A DNA stretch of 64,000 nt. It comes from Alphaproteobacteria bacterium (GTDB lineage Bacteria; Pseudomonadota; Alphaproteobacteria; SMXP01). Where the stretch lies: contig JANQPV010000075.1 in the NCBI GenBank assembly GCA_028285305.1, positions 120,105 through 184,104 of the forward strand. Reading direction: 5' to 3'. Shown here in pieces: positions 25,293-33,417 of the stretch. A program made the translations under genes and the position numbers. Below the pieces are notes generated by a model, which did not search any database, was not told the origin of the DNA, and worked only from the letters and a program-made list of their open reading frames with translations. Each line of letters opens with the position of its first letter. Position 1 is the stretch's first letter.

Positions 25293-25715
25293 TTACCCAG
25301 GTTTGGCCGGCCTCCATAAGGGGCCAATAAAGGCCAACAGCACGATAACGTTAAACAGAGCATTGGACGCATTGCCAGACGTAATAGATCCTGCGCTGTC
25401 CAAGAAAAACCAGGCCAAAAATCCGGTGACCACGGCCTTGCGAACGCCCTCGGGTTCTGCGTCATAAACTCTTCCGGAAAGCATCCAGATCAATACGCCC
25501 CATCCCATTAAGAAACCGCCGGTAAGGGCGCCAAGAAAGCGCGTGTCCGGATGGTCCCACGTCTGTTTTCCATCTATGGGCCAAGAGAGCAGATCCGAAG
25601 TCCAGCGGATTGGCTCGACGGTCGAATCGAAAGTGCCCAAAAAGAAAATTGGACCGAAGGACGCCACCAAAAAGGCGGAGATCTTCAAATAGGTCTTATG
25701 AAAGCCGTGGGACAT
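25293..25715 (-). CDS. Small inner-membrane protein with four predicted helices
   Basis: A 140-residue membrane protein of unknown function. It starts MSHGFHKTYLKISAFLVASF, then FFLGTF, WPIDGKQTWDHPDTRFLGAL (soluble loop), GGFLMGWGVLIWMLSGRVYD, AVVTGFLAWFFLDSAGSI and LFNVIVLLAFIGPLW. The pattern resembles small uncharacterised membrane proteins linked with DoxX/DUF4345-like groups, but I cannot assign it. GGGGGTGG precedes the start. Two copies of a TGTAGC-N4-GCTACA palindrome lie just upstream, so it is tightly regulated by a protein that may not be encoded here. It is convergent with the MAPEG gene. Confidence 0.6.
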   Translation of the reverse strand: MSHGFHKTYLKISAFLVASFGPIFFLGTFDSTVEPIRWTSDLLSWPIDGKQTWDHPDTRFLGALTGGFLMGWGVLIWMLSGRVYDAEPEGVRKAVVTGFLAWFFLDSAGSITSGNASNALFNVIVLLAFIGPLWRPAKPG

Positions 25716-25727
25716 GGACCACCCCCT

Positions 25728-25747
25728 TGTGTAGCAACCGCTACACA
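25728..25747. promoter_or_regulatory. TGTAGC dyad, site 1
   Basis: TGTGTAGC-AACC-GCTACACA: perfect 8-base arms around four bases, 13 bases before the start of the small membrane protein, placing it over the ribosome-binding site or early transcript. Its twin lies 28 bases away, centre to centre. Confidence 0.6.
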
Positions 25748-25757
25748 AATACCTTAA

Positions 25758-25773
25758 TGTAGCATTCGCTACA
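25758..25773. promoter_or_regulatory. TGTAGC dyad, site 2
   Basis: TGTAGC-ATTC-GCTACA: perfect 6-base arms with the same four-base spacing as the first site. It falls between the end of the P450 gene and the start of the next gene, where the promoter of the membrane-protein gene must lie. Confidence 0.6.
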
Positions 25774-25782
25774 AGGGGCAGT

Positions 25783-27135
25783 TCAAGAGGCCCGGATCGT
25801 CACCGGCAGTTCGCGGATTCCATGGATGAAGCTGGAGGCTAGACCGATAGGTTCGCCGGTCACTTCTACTTTGGGAAAGCGCTTCATGATCTCTTCCCAG
25901 ATCACGCGCAGCTGCATTTCCGCGAGCCGATTGCCGACACAGCGATGAATGCCATAGCCAAAGGCTGTATGCTGACGAACTCGCTCTCGGTCGATCAGAA
26001 ACTGATCGGCATGGGGAATAGCTTCGTCGTCCCGGTTGCCGGAAATGTACCACATGCACACCCGGTCCCCTTTTTTGATGGTCTTGCCGCCCAGCTCCGT
26101 GTCCTCATTGGCGGTCCGGGCCATGTGGGCCACGGGCGATTGCCAACGAATGATCTCCGACACCATGTTGGGGATGAGGTCGAGGTTTTCCCTGAGTTTG
26201 TCATACTCGGCTGGATTCTCATTCAGCGCCAAGACGCCGCCGGAGATCGAATTCCGAGTGGTGTCATTCCCGCCCACGATCAGCAGCATGATGTTACCAA
26301 GAAACTCCCGTGGATCCATTTCATTGGTGGAAGGGTCGTGTGCGAGGAGAGAGATCAGATCGAATTTCGGCGGCTGAGTTTTGCGCTCATCAAAATAGGC
26401 TTGGAAATAGTCCCGGCATTCAAAGAGCTTCAAGAACCCTTCTTCCGCCGATTCATATTCGTCCGGATCAGATAGACTTTGGATCGTATCCGACCAGTCA
26501 ATCAGTTTCATGCGGTCTTCTTGAGGGACATCGAAGAGAGTCGCCAGCATTTGCGCGGTCAGCTCGACGGACACATGGCGGACCCAGTTAAATTCTTCGT
26601 TGCGGGGCAGGTTGTCTAAAATGGAGCAGGCCCGTTCTCGTATCAGGGGCTCAAGATCATTGACATTCTTGGGCGAGAACAGCGGGCTGACCACCTTGCG
26701 CTGCTCGTCGTGCTTCGGCGGGTCTTCGGCAATGAACATGGGCAGGGAATAATCATCATCGCGCCCCGGAATCCCGCCCAAGGCGATGCCGCCATGCTTT
26801 TGATGCGAGGAAAAGATCCCATGATGCGTATCCACATATTGAATATCCGCATACTTCGTAACGGACCAATAAGGTCCAAAGATGCTCTCCTCGTGATAAT
26901 GCACCGGGTCTTCGTTCCGCAGGCGTTCGAAGTGTTTCCAGAACGTCCCATGGAGGAAAAGGGACGGGTGAGATGGATCAATCTCATCAAGCGCCAAATC
27001 GTACGGGTCGTAGTCCGGGTCGATCGCAAACGCCTTCATCAGCTCCTTGTTGGAGATGGACAAATCACCACTGAAGCGGCGCTCGGTAAGCTCGCGGCGC
27101 TGATCGCTATTGGTTTCGTCCAGATACTGGCTCAT
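25783..27135 (-). CDS. Cytochrome P450, CYP153-like alkane hydroxylase
   Basis: A 450-residue cytosolic P450 very like CYP153A enzymes: DPVHYHEESIFGPYWSVTKY, SLPMFIAEDPPKHDEQRKVVSPLFSP, I-helix LLIVGGNDTTRNSISGGVLAL, EIIRWQSPVAHMARTA (ExxR), and haem loop FGYGIHRCVGNRLAEMQ with the ligand C399. CYP153 enzymes put a hydroxyl on the terminal carbon of medium-chain alkanes or fatty acids, needing a ferredoxin and reductase; neither is adjacent. GGGAG precedes the start. Set among wax-ester and glycerolipid genes, it fits hydrocarbon use. Identity to characterised members cannot be measured here, so substrate range is inferred. Confidence 0.9.
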   Translation of the reverse strand: MSQYLDETNSDQRRELTERRFSGDLSISNKELMKAFAIDPDYDPYDLALDEIDPSHPSLFLHGTFWKHFERLRNEDPVHYHEESIFGPYWSVTKYADIQYVDTHHGIFSSHQKHGGIALGGIPGRDDDYSLPMFIAEDPPKHDEQRKVVSPLFSPKNVNDLEPLIRERACSILDNLPRNEEFNWVRHVSVELTAQMLATLFDVPQEDRMKLIDWSDTIQSLSDPDEYESAEEGFLKLFECRDYFQAYFDERKTQPPKFDLISLLAHDPSTNEMDPREFLGNIMLLIVGGNDTTRNSISGGVLALNENPAEYDKLRENLDLIPNMVSEIIRWQSPVAHMARTANEDTELGGKTIKKGDRVCMWYISGNRDDEAIPHADQFLIDRERVRQHTAFGYGIHRCVGNRLAEMQLRVIWEEIMKRFPKVEVTGEPIGLASSFIHGIRELPVTIRAS

Positions 27136-27233
27136 GGGCGGGGCTCCCTAATGAAGGTGGTCTTTCGGTTTCGGAGAGTTTGAGCCCAACACGCCAAAAT
27201 CGCAATGGGCAAGTGCAGCCGCAGCGCGGACAC

Positions 27234-28676
27234 TTAGTCTTCAATGTCGTCTTGGCCCAATTCCTCTAGATACATCTGGCGCACTTCGGCCACATGGTCG
27301 TTGATTGTTTCGGGCGACCAATCGGACGTATCGACCGGTGGAAGGACGGTTGCATAAACCGTAGCAGGCGATGGGATGTTTCGGCCCTTGGGCATCGCAT
27401 CGGATGCATTATGGATGACCACAGGCACGATCGGCACTTGCGCCTGCATGGCGATGTGAAACGCCCCTTTTTTGAAGGCGCCTAGCTGCTTGCCTGGGCT
27501 GCGCGTGCCTTCCGGCGCAAGCGTGACCGACAGTCCGTCTTCCTGTATGGCTTTGACCACCGGCTTCATTGCCTCGACGGCCTTTTCCGAATTGCTCCGA
27601 TCCACAAAGACCACGTCGGCGAACCGGAACGCGGGACCGACAATGGGAAAGCTGGCGATTTCTTTCTTGCCGATGCCTGTGAAATCCTTGTTCAACAGCT
27701 TGGCAATCACCAGGACATCCAGCGAACTCTGATGATTGAAAATGAAGACCGCGGGCCGGTGGGACCACAGATGCTCCTCGCCTTCCACGTCAAGCTTTAA
27801 CCCGGCGAGGGCCGACGCAAAGTCTGTCCACAAATTAAGCCCTGTGTTGAGGGCATCGCGCTTCCGTCCCGTCAATGCCCAAATCGGCAGAGCCGTGATC
27901 ATCGCCGCCGGCATCGCCGCGTAGATGGCGCCGGTTTTGGCGACATCAGCCACGGTCACGCGCCCTCGGCTGGAAAAGTTACAAACAGGCCAACTGCGCT
28001 GAGAAGCGATTTTGGAAAGCCGGCTATTTGGATTCACGACCCGCGGATGTCCAACCGCCTCAAGAAGTGGCAGATCATCGTCGCTATCCGTGTAGAAAAA
28101 GCTCTGCTCCATGTCCGCATCGAAGTCTTCGCAGAAGTCTTCTGCCGCGTCTCGTTTGCCTTGACCGAAGCAGGTAGGCCGGATCACTTCGCCGGTAAAG
28201 ATTCCATCCTTAATCTCGAGATCAGTACAAAGAATATAATCGATGCCCATCTCCCGGGCCGCCGGCTCAATCTGATACTTGGTTGCCGACGAGACGATCG
28301 CTATCGTATGTCCAAGATCGCGGTGTGTTTCGACGATTTCCCGGGCCTCGGGATAAATCGCGCCGGCCAATTTCTTCTTGAAGATGCGTTCGCCGAGCTC
28401 CTCCATGACATACTCTGCTTGTCCGCGCAGGGACGCGGCCGTTTCAGAGACGAGCCCCGAAAAGTTAAGCTTCCCGCGCGAATACTTTAGCGCCGCCGAG
28501 GCTTGACCGGTAAACTCCCGCCAACTCATATCCCCGCCTCGGATCTGCTCCTGCATGACGGACATGACGGAATAGCCTTGAATGAGTGTCCGGTCGAAAT
28601 CAAAAAAGGCGGCGATCTCGGGACCTTCTCCCGCATCATGTATATCAGCGAGTATTTCATCGAAGGACAGGCGCAT
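27234..28676 (-). CDS. HAD-IB phosphatase fused to PlsC-type acyltransferase
   Basis: A 480-residue two-domain protein. The first 220 residues form a HAD-IB hydrolase: nucleophile motif F-F-D26-F-D28-R-T, the SSATKYQIEPAA motif II/III region and FFYTDSDDDLPLLEAVG motif IV. The rest is a 1-acylglycerol-3-phosphate acyltransferase: NHQSSLD (HX4D), VFVDRSNSEKAVEAM, LAPEGTRSPGKQLGAFKKGAF and VPVVIHNA. Such fusions are common in actinobacteria and some Alphaproteobacteria and could make phosphatidic acid and then act on a phosphorylated lipid or headgroup. ATG 28676 is favoured by GAGGAAGCG just before it. With plsB and WS/DGAT in the same 11 kb, it completes most of a triacylglycerol route. Confidence 0.88.
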   Translation of the reverse strand: MRLSFDEILADIHDAGEGPEIAAFFDFDRTLIQGYSVMSVMQEQIRGGDMSWREFTGQASAALKYSRGKLNFSGLVSETAASLRGQAEYVMEELGERIFKKKLAGAIYPEAREIVETHRDLGHTIAIVSSATKYQIEPAAREMGIDYILCTDLEIKDGIFTGEVIRPTCFGQGKRDAAEDFCEDFDADMEQSFFYTDSDDDLPLLEAVGHPRVVNPNSRLSKIASQRSWPVCNFSSRGRVTVADVAKTGAIYAAMPAAMITALPIWALTGRKRDALNTGLNLWTDFASALAGLKLDVEGEEHLWSHRPAVFIFNHQSSLDVLVIAKLLNKDFTGIGKKEIASFPIVGPAFRFADVVFVDRSNSEKAVEAMKPVVKAIQEDGLSVTLAPEGTRSPGKQLGAFKKGAFHIAMQAQVPIVPVVIHNASDAMPKGRNIPSPATVYATVLPPVDTSDWSPETINDHVAEVRQMYLEELGQDDIED

Positions 28677-28784
28677 TGTTCGCTTCCTCATTGTGGGCGG
28701 TTAACCGCTGGCCGCCTTCAAGAATACATAGTATGGGACAAAGTACAAAAACAATGAATACAGCGTAAAAAGGGAGACCACGCC

Positions 28785-29669
28785 ATGACCCACGAAACCT
28801 CCGTTCTGACATCGAACGTTGACGGGTTGGAGCTTAAGGTGGACAAGTTTCGCCCGGCAGGCGAAGCAGTGGGCGCGGTTCTCATCGCGCACGGGTTGGC
28901 GGAACACGGAGCCCGCTACGCGCGTTTCGCCGAGTTTCTGAACAAGGCTGGATATGCCGTTTACACGCACGACCACCGTGGCCATGGCGGTTCGCTTTTT
29001 GGCGAAGGGCGTCTTGGAGATGCCGGTGAGGCGGGTTGGAACGGCCTGGTGGCGGATCTCGTCCAACACGCAGAACAAGTAAGCTCACATCATCAAGATG
29101 TCCCGTTCATCCTTTTCGGACACTCTATGGGCTCCTTCGCCGCCCAAGCATTTTTGCTAGACCATTCGGGCGCCATCGACGGCTGTGTTCTATCGGGATC
29201 GACGGATGTGTCCGTGGTCGCCGAACTCGTCGCCGCCTCTGATGAACCACCATCCTTGAAGGCCTATAACGCACCGTTTGAGCCTGCCCGCACGGACTTC
29301 GATTGGCTCAGCCGCGACGAAGCTGAAGTGGACGCTTATGTGGCGGATCCCTTGTGCGGGTTTGATGCGCCTCCGGAATTTATGGCCTCCATGATGGGCG
29401 CCGCCGGACCATTGGGCGATCCTGCAAAGGTGGGCGGCATACGGAGCGATTTGCCGCTGCTTGTTATGGCCGGCGATGCCGATCCGTTGAACGGTGAGCT
29501 CGCACTCTTGCACTCGCTCGTCGACCGTTACCAGAAAGCAGGGCTGACAAATGTGGCAACAAGGTACTATGCCGGCGGCCGCCACGAAATGCTCAACGAG
29601 ACCAACCGCGACGAGGTCATGGCGGATGTGCTGGCCTGGATGAAAGGCGTACAGAAGACACGGGCCTAA
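28785..29669 (+). CDS. Monoacylglycerol-lipase-like alpha/beta hydrolase
   Basis: A 294-residue lysophospholipase/monoacylglycerol lipase-type hydrolase. LIAHGLAEHGARYARFAEFLNKAGYAVYTHDHRGHGGS is the characteristic opening, FGHSMGSFAAQAFLL holds the nucleophile serine, LLVMAGDADPLNG the acid, and YYAGGRHEMLNE the histidine. It would cleave monoacylglycerols or lysolipids in the cytosol, feeding fatty acids from storage lipid. GGGAG at proper spacing supports ATG 28785. It is divergent from the HAD-PlsC fusion with 108 bases between starts, so synthesis and breakdown genes share a control region. Confidence 0.9.
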   Translation: MTHETSVLTSNVDGLELKVDKFRPAGEAVGAVLIAHGLAEHGARYARFAEFLNKAGYAVYTHDHRGHGGSLFGEGRLGDAGEAGWNGLVADLVQHAEQVSSHHQDVPFILFGHSMGSFAAQAFLLDHSGAIDGCVLSGSTDVSVVAELVAASDEPPSLKAYNAPFEPARTDFDWLSRDEAEVDAYVADPLCGFDAPPEFMASMMGAAGPLGDPAKVGGIRSDLPLLVMAGDADPLNGELALLHSLVDRYQKAGLTNVATRYYAGGRHEMLNETNRDEVMADVLAWMKGVQKTRA

Positions 29670-29824
29670 TCCACACGCGTTCGCCTTAAACGAAGTCGAT
29701 TGAAGCGAATCGGAATCGCGCTCCCTGCGACGACAAATTGCTCGCCTGCGACTCATTCCCGCAAGGATCAAAAAAGTGAGATCTTTACGGTATACAGCAG
29801 CCGCGTTTGCGAGAGGAGAATCGG

Positions 29825-30067
29825 ATGCAGGCATTGGTGTGGCTGGCCTTGGCCGGGATTGTCGTCATATGGCTGGCCCACGTGGCGACGAAACTCGAAC
29901 AGATCGCGGCCTCCCTTGATCGATTGCATGAGATTGAGGCGCGGCTTGGGATCGTTGAGGAAGTAGGCAGACCGCTTGCCAATCTAAACGATCTTCCGGA
30001 CCGGCTCGATGAGGTGGAGCGGCGTCTGGCGAGCATCGACAAAAAGCTCGATTTTCCAAACTACTGA
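29825..30067 (+). CDS. Small membrane-anchored coiled-coil protein
   Basis: An 80-residue protein: one N-terminal membrane helix, MQALVWLALAGIVVIWLAHV, followed by an amphipathic helix with heptad pattern (LEQIAASLDRLHEIEARL and LDEVERRLASIDKKL). GAGGAG at proper spacing before ATG 29825 supports this start over an in-frame ATG at 29807. The single helix plus coiled coil suggests a scaffold or accessory subunit in the inner membrane; no family is recognised. Confidence 0.6.
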   Translation: MQALVWLALAGIVVIWLAHVATKLEQIAASLDRLHEIEARLGIVEEVGRPLANLNDLPDRLDEVERRLASIDKKLDFPNY

Positions 30068-30177
30068 ATGCACTCCATGCCCTGCTTGCGCCCGCTCCAC
30101 GTTGGACTTCCTCCTCTTGCGAACCTGCCCCAAAAGAGTAGGCTGGCCTGCATCAATCAGGTGGAGGAACCAAAAGA

Positions 30178-30762
30178 ATGGCCAAAATCGATCCCGCCCG
30201 TTCGTGGGCTTGCTTTGACGAGCGCTTGGCATCCGAGACTAATCCGGTGGTCAAAGGGCTCATCACCGAGGTCCGCAATCACATGCAGGCGGAAATCACC
30301 GGACAGATCGAGCCGTTGATGGCCACGTTGACGGAACATCCGGTCTATCATTTTTGGGCCTTTTTGCCGGAGGCGGTGCTCGACGGCTATGACATGGTCC
30401 GGGGCTTCTACACCGACATGATGGGCCGCGGCGGCGAACAGTTCGAGGTGGTGACCCAAAAGATCATCGCCGACGAGGGCGGTGTCATCACGGAAGGCCA
30501 AGTCAAGCAACTCTATCTGGGCGAAGACGTTATCCCCATGCTGGAGGGAGTGGGAAAGTCAGACGTGAACGGAGAGCCTGTCGATCCGTCAGCGCTCTAC
30601 TTGGCGACCGTCCAGCTCATCACCGCCTGGCCCAATGACGGCAAAGGCAAATTGGTGGGAGAAGATATCTATTTCGCCCAATCGCCCACGGATCATCTTG
30701 AAAAAATCACACACGACGATCTCGCCCCGGACTTTGAATGGAACAAGCGGTTTTTGGGGTGA
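30178..30762 (+). CDS. Hypothetical NTF2-like-fold protein
   Basis: A 194-residue soluble protein of unknown function. The organisation, helical first third (ETNPVVKGLITEVRNHMQAEIT), then DGYDMVRGFYTDMMGRGGEQFEVV and a beta-rich end with VTQKIIADEGGVITEGQV and GKLVGEDIYFAQS, fits the SnoaL/NTF2-like fold common in polyketide cyclase-like and steroid isomerase-like proteins. GGAGGAACC precedes the start. Its stop overlaps the start region of the DUF1801 gene, so the two are co-translated. Confidence 0.6.
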   Translation: MAKIDPARSWACFDERLASETNPVVKGLITEVRNHMQAEITGQIEPLMATLTEHPVYHFWAFLPEAVLDGYDMVRGFYTDMMGRGGEQFEVVTQKIIADEGGVITEGQVKQLYLGEDVIPMLEGVGKSDVNGEPVDPSALYLATVQLITAWPNDGKGKLVGEDIYFAQSPTDHLEKITHDDLAPDFEWNKRFLG

Positions 30763-30764
30763 GC

Positions 30765-31199
30765 GTGGCAAAATCCTCCGACATGAAAACCACCGAGAAT
30801 GATGGCAGTGTCCATGATTTTCTAGCTGCCGTCGAACACCCCACCCGTAGAGCCGACGCGGAGGTTTTGCTGGAGATGATGGGGCGGGTCACCGGCCGGC
30901 CAGCCAAAATGTGGGGCGACAGCATCATCGGTTTCGGGCGCTACCACTACAAATATGAAAGCGGCCGTGAAGGGGATTTCTTCGTGACCGGCTTCTCTCC
31001 CCGGAAAACAGCCACGACCGTCTACATTATGCCGGGCTTTTCTCAGTATGATGACTTGATGGGCAAGCTGGGAAAATACAAAACCGGCCGCTCGTGCCTC
31101 TACATCAACAAACTAGCCGATGTGGACCTTAAGGTCCTGGAGAAGATGGTCTCCAAATCCGTTGCCTGGATGCGCAAAAAATATCCGGGCTGTGAGTGA
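30765..31199 (+). CDS. DUF1801 domain protein
   Basis: A 144-residue protein beginning VAKSSDMKTTENDGSVHDFL with RRADAEVLLEMMGRVTGRPAKMWGDSIIGFGRYHYKYESGREGDFF (the DUF1801 hallmark) and ending in the YDDLMGKLGKYKTGRSCLYINKLADVD block. Structures in this family have a small alpha/beta fold; no reaction is established. GTG 30765 or ATG 30783 are both feasible starts; GTG 30765 follows GGGGTGAG and gives the N-terminus seen in relatives. It overlaps the preceding gene's stop region by a few bases and is convergent with the sigma-factor gene. Confidence 0.75.
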   Translation: MAKSSDMKTTENDGSVHDFLAAVEHPTRRADAEVLLEMMGRVTGRPAKMWGDSIIGFGRYHYKYESGREGDFFVTGFSPRKTATTVYIMPGFSQYDDLMGKLGKYKTGRSCLYINKLADVDLKVLEKMVSKSVAWMRKKYPGCE

Positions 31200-31200
31200 C

Positions 31201-32214
31201 CTAATTGGAAATCGGATCGCTATAGAGTCCTTCTCGAAATCGATATGCGACCGGGCGAAATGGCAGGTTGAAAGACGCGGCCACGTGCTCGACGAGGTCC
31301 GGACTGAAACCATAATCCCGAGCCCGTGCGATAAGGCCGTCTTCCTCTTCGAACCGCCATACTTCTTCTAGCGCAGCCCCTCGACCGTCGCCGTAATTCC
31401 GGATCACCAATACGACTGGGTCGCCGTCTACTTCGCGAATCTCGTAATTGTTGGGGAAGGGGACCCCTTGCTCTTCACGCCACTGAATATGGTGATAAAG
31501 ACATCCGCTGAGCCAGCCGTCGTCCGCGTTCTCTTGGAATCCAACGCCGACGCCAGACGGAAAAACATCGGCTTCCAAACTATCGGCCATGATCGACTTG
31601 AGGCCATCCAAGTCATTCGCTTTGAGCGCGGTTACAAACTGCTCGACCAGAGAGCGCGAAACGCGGGGCGCAAAGCTTCGCTCCGGCTCTTCAGAGGTCG
31701 TCCGTAACTTCTTCCTGGCGCGGTGGACTGCACTTTTGACGGCGCCGGCGGATGTGGTCAAGATGTCAGCGATCTCCAAATGGGAGAATCCGCATATGTC
31801 TGCCAGCACGATGCACGCGCGTTCTCTGGCGGGGAGGACGTCAAACAACGTGTACGCAGCGTCCCGAACCAGAGCTGCCTGTTCTGCCTCGTTCACCTGC
31901 TCAAAGGTTTCCATGTCTGTCTCCGTCGCGATGTGCTCTAATTTCTGCCGGCGAAGGCTGTCGATCCACAAGTTACTCAGAACACGGCAAAGGTAGGCCT
32001 TCGGGTTTTGGACGCGCCCAAAGTGAAACTGCGACGCGCCGAACGCGCGAATGAGAGCATCATGTACAAGGTCCTCCGCATCAAAAGGACTACCCGTGAG
32101 CCGCAGTCCAAGTGCGAATAAGTCTGCACGGTACGGCGCAACGCGATCGATGAACCCATCCCACTGTTCTCTCCGAACTTCGCTGTCTGTTTCCGAAAAT
32201 AGAGGCCCTTCCAT
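31201..32214 (-). CDS. ECF-type sigma factor with C-terminal SnoaL-like domain
   Basis: A 337-residue sigma-70-family protein. Region 2 is RADLFALGLRLTGSPFDAEDLVHDALIRAFG with PKAYLCRVLSNLWIDSLRR, region 4 is LFDVLPARERACIVLADICGFSHLEIADILTTSAGAVKSAVHRARKKL. Beyond residue 190 comes a domain of about 140 residues of NTF2/SnoaL type (LVEQFVTALKANDLDGLKSIMADS and onwards). ECF groups with such a tail often lack an anti-sigma factor, the tail itself regulating activity; none is encoded nearby. GGGAGTGAG precedes the ATG. Divergent from a SufR-like regulator. Confidence 0.85.
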   Translation of the reverse strand: MEGPLFSETDSEVRREQWDGFIDRVAPYRADLFALGLRLTGSPFDAEDLVHDALIRAFGASQFHFGRVQNPKAYLCRVLSNLWIDSLRRQKLEHIATETDMETFEQVNEAEQAALVRDAAYTLFDVLPARERACIVLADICGFSHLEIADILTTSAGAVKSAVHRARKKLRTTSEEPERSFAPRVSRSLVEQFVTALKANDLDGLKSIMADSLEADVFPSGVGVGFQENADDGWLSGCLYHHIQWREEQGVPFPNNYEIREVDGDPVVLVIRNYGDGRGAALEEVWRFEEEDGLIARARDYGFSPDLVEHVAASFNLPFRPVAYRFREGLYSDPISN

Positions 32215-32296
32215 CGCTCACTCCCAAACATATTGATCTGACTATTAACGGATGGGGACGTTAAAAAGTTACGCGGAGACTGAATTTTCTTCTTGA

Positions 32297-32320
32297 TATA
32301 ATAACCAAAAGGTTATTATA
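32297..32320. promoter_or_regulatory. 24-base perfect palindrome upstream of SufR-like gene
   Basis: TATAATAACC-AAAA-GGTTATTATA: ten-base arms around four adenines, ending 8 bases before ATG 32329. The location over the start region predicts autorepression, and control of the downstream VOC and transporter genes, by the regulator encoded here. Confidence 0.7.
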
Positions 32321-32328
32321 TATATGCC

Positions 32329-32982
32329 ATGGCCAAGAGCACGAACGAACGAATATTGAATTTATTGAAGACGAGAGGCGCTTTGACGGCTGCGATAATC
32401 GCCAGGCAATTGCATATCTCCGAGGTTGGTACGCGCAAGCAATTGGGCGTTCTTGAAAGCCAGGGTTTGGTTGCACCGGAGGATGAACGCGGCCAAGTGG
32501 GCCGCCCCAAACGCAATTGGATTCTAACTGAAACGGGCCATGCGCGGTTTCCGGACACTCACGCGCATCTTACGTTGGAATTAATCGGCGCTGCGCAATC
32601 CGTATTCGGTGACGAAGGCGTCGAAAAACTCATAGAGGCGCGGGAAAAGACGACTCTTAATCAGTACCGGACCGAACTGACCAAATGCCGGGGCTTGAGG
32701 ACCAAGGTGAAGCGCTTGGCGGAGTTGCGTGATGAAGAAGGCTACATGTCGGACTTTGAAGAGGCGCCGGACGGAACATTTCTCTTGATCGAGAACCATT
32801 GCCCGATTTGTGCTGCTGCCCGCGAATGCCAGGGCTTCTGCCGCAGCGAGCTTGACCTCTTTCAAAAAAGTCTGGGGTCTGATGTGACAGTCGAGCGCAC
32901 CGATCACATCATGACGGGGGCAAGGCGATGCGCCTATCGCATCAGCGGGCGAGACGTCCGGCACCGCCAAAAGACGGTATAA
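32329..32982 (+). CDS. SufR-like Fe-S winged-helix regulator
   Basis: A 217-residue DeoR/ArsR-type regulator. The N-terminal winged helix reads STNERILNLLKTRGALTAAIIARQLHISEVGTRKQLGVLESQGLV with the wing GRPKRNWILTETG. The C-terminal region has HCPICAAARECQGFCRSEL and RCAYRI, giving Cys-x2-Cys, Cys-x3-Cys and a last Cys, the arrangement of iron-sulfur-binding regulators of the SufR type. It likely senses Fe-S status or oxidative stress. A 24-base dyad just before its start is its probable operator. It is followed at 18 bases by a VOC gene and then an RND transporter on the same strand. Confidence 0.82.
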   Translation: MAKSTNERILNLLKTRGALTAAIIARQLHISEVGTRKQLGVLESQGLVAPEDERGQVGRPKRNWILTETGHARFPDTHAHLTLELIGAAQSVFGDEGVEKLIEAREKTTLNQYRTELTKCRGLRTKVKRLAELRDEEGYMSDFEEAPDGTFLLIENHCPICAAARECQGFCRSELDLFQKSLGSDVTVERTDHIMTGARRCAYRISGRDVRHRQKTV

Positions 32983-33000
32983 AGAAGAAAGGAGCTATCC

Positions 33001-33387
33001 ATGCCCAAGCTCAAAACATCAGGCATCGACCACCTCAATCTAGAAGTCGCCGATCTTGGCGAAACAATGGACTTCTACAAAGCGCTCTTTGATTTTGATG
33101 AGCTGGAGGACCTGGCCTCTGACGACGGCAAAATAATCGGGAACGAGCGGGTCAAACTGGCGATCTATCACCACGAGGATTTCGGCCGGTACAAGAAAAA
33201 GGGCTTTCACCACTTTGGTCTCCACATAGAGAATTTCGAGGCAGTGAAAGCGCGTTGCGATGAATTGGGGGTCGAAATCATCTACGGAGATGCCGTCCAG
33301 TGGCCGGCATCCAAATCCATCTACATAATGGATCCTAACGGTTACACGATCGAGCTGACGGAAAAGTGGGGCGGGGCGCTCGCTTAA
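33001..33387 (+). CDS. VOC-family metalloprotein, glyoxalase-like
   Basis: A 128-residue protein with one VOC unit pair: IDHLNLEVADLGETMDFYKALFDFDEL, YHHEDFGRYKKKGFHHFGLHIENFEAV and SIYIMDPNGYTIELTEK. The metal-ligand-like His (IDHLNLEV) and Glu (TIELTEK) are retained and HHFGLHI supplies the second half. Extradiol dioxygenase or glyoxalase/fosfomycin-type function is possible. AAGGAG precedes ATG 33001. Sits between the SufR-like regulator and the RND transporter and probably serves the same response. Confidence 0.8.
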   Translation: MPKLKTSGIDHLNLEVADLGETMDFYKALFDFDELEDLASDDGKIIGNERVKLAIYHHEDFGRYKKKGFHHFGLHIENFEAVKARCDELGVEIIYGDAVQWPASKSIYIMDPNGYTIELTEKWGGALA

Positions 33388-33417
33388 TAGCGGGCACGAG
33401 ACAAGGGGGCGGGTCTG

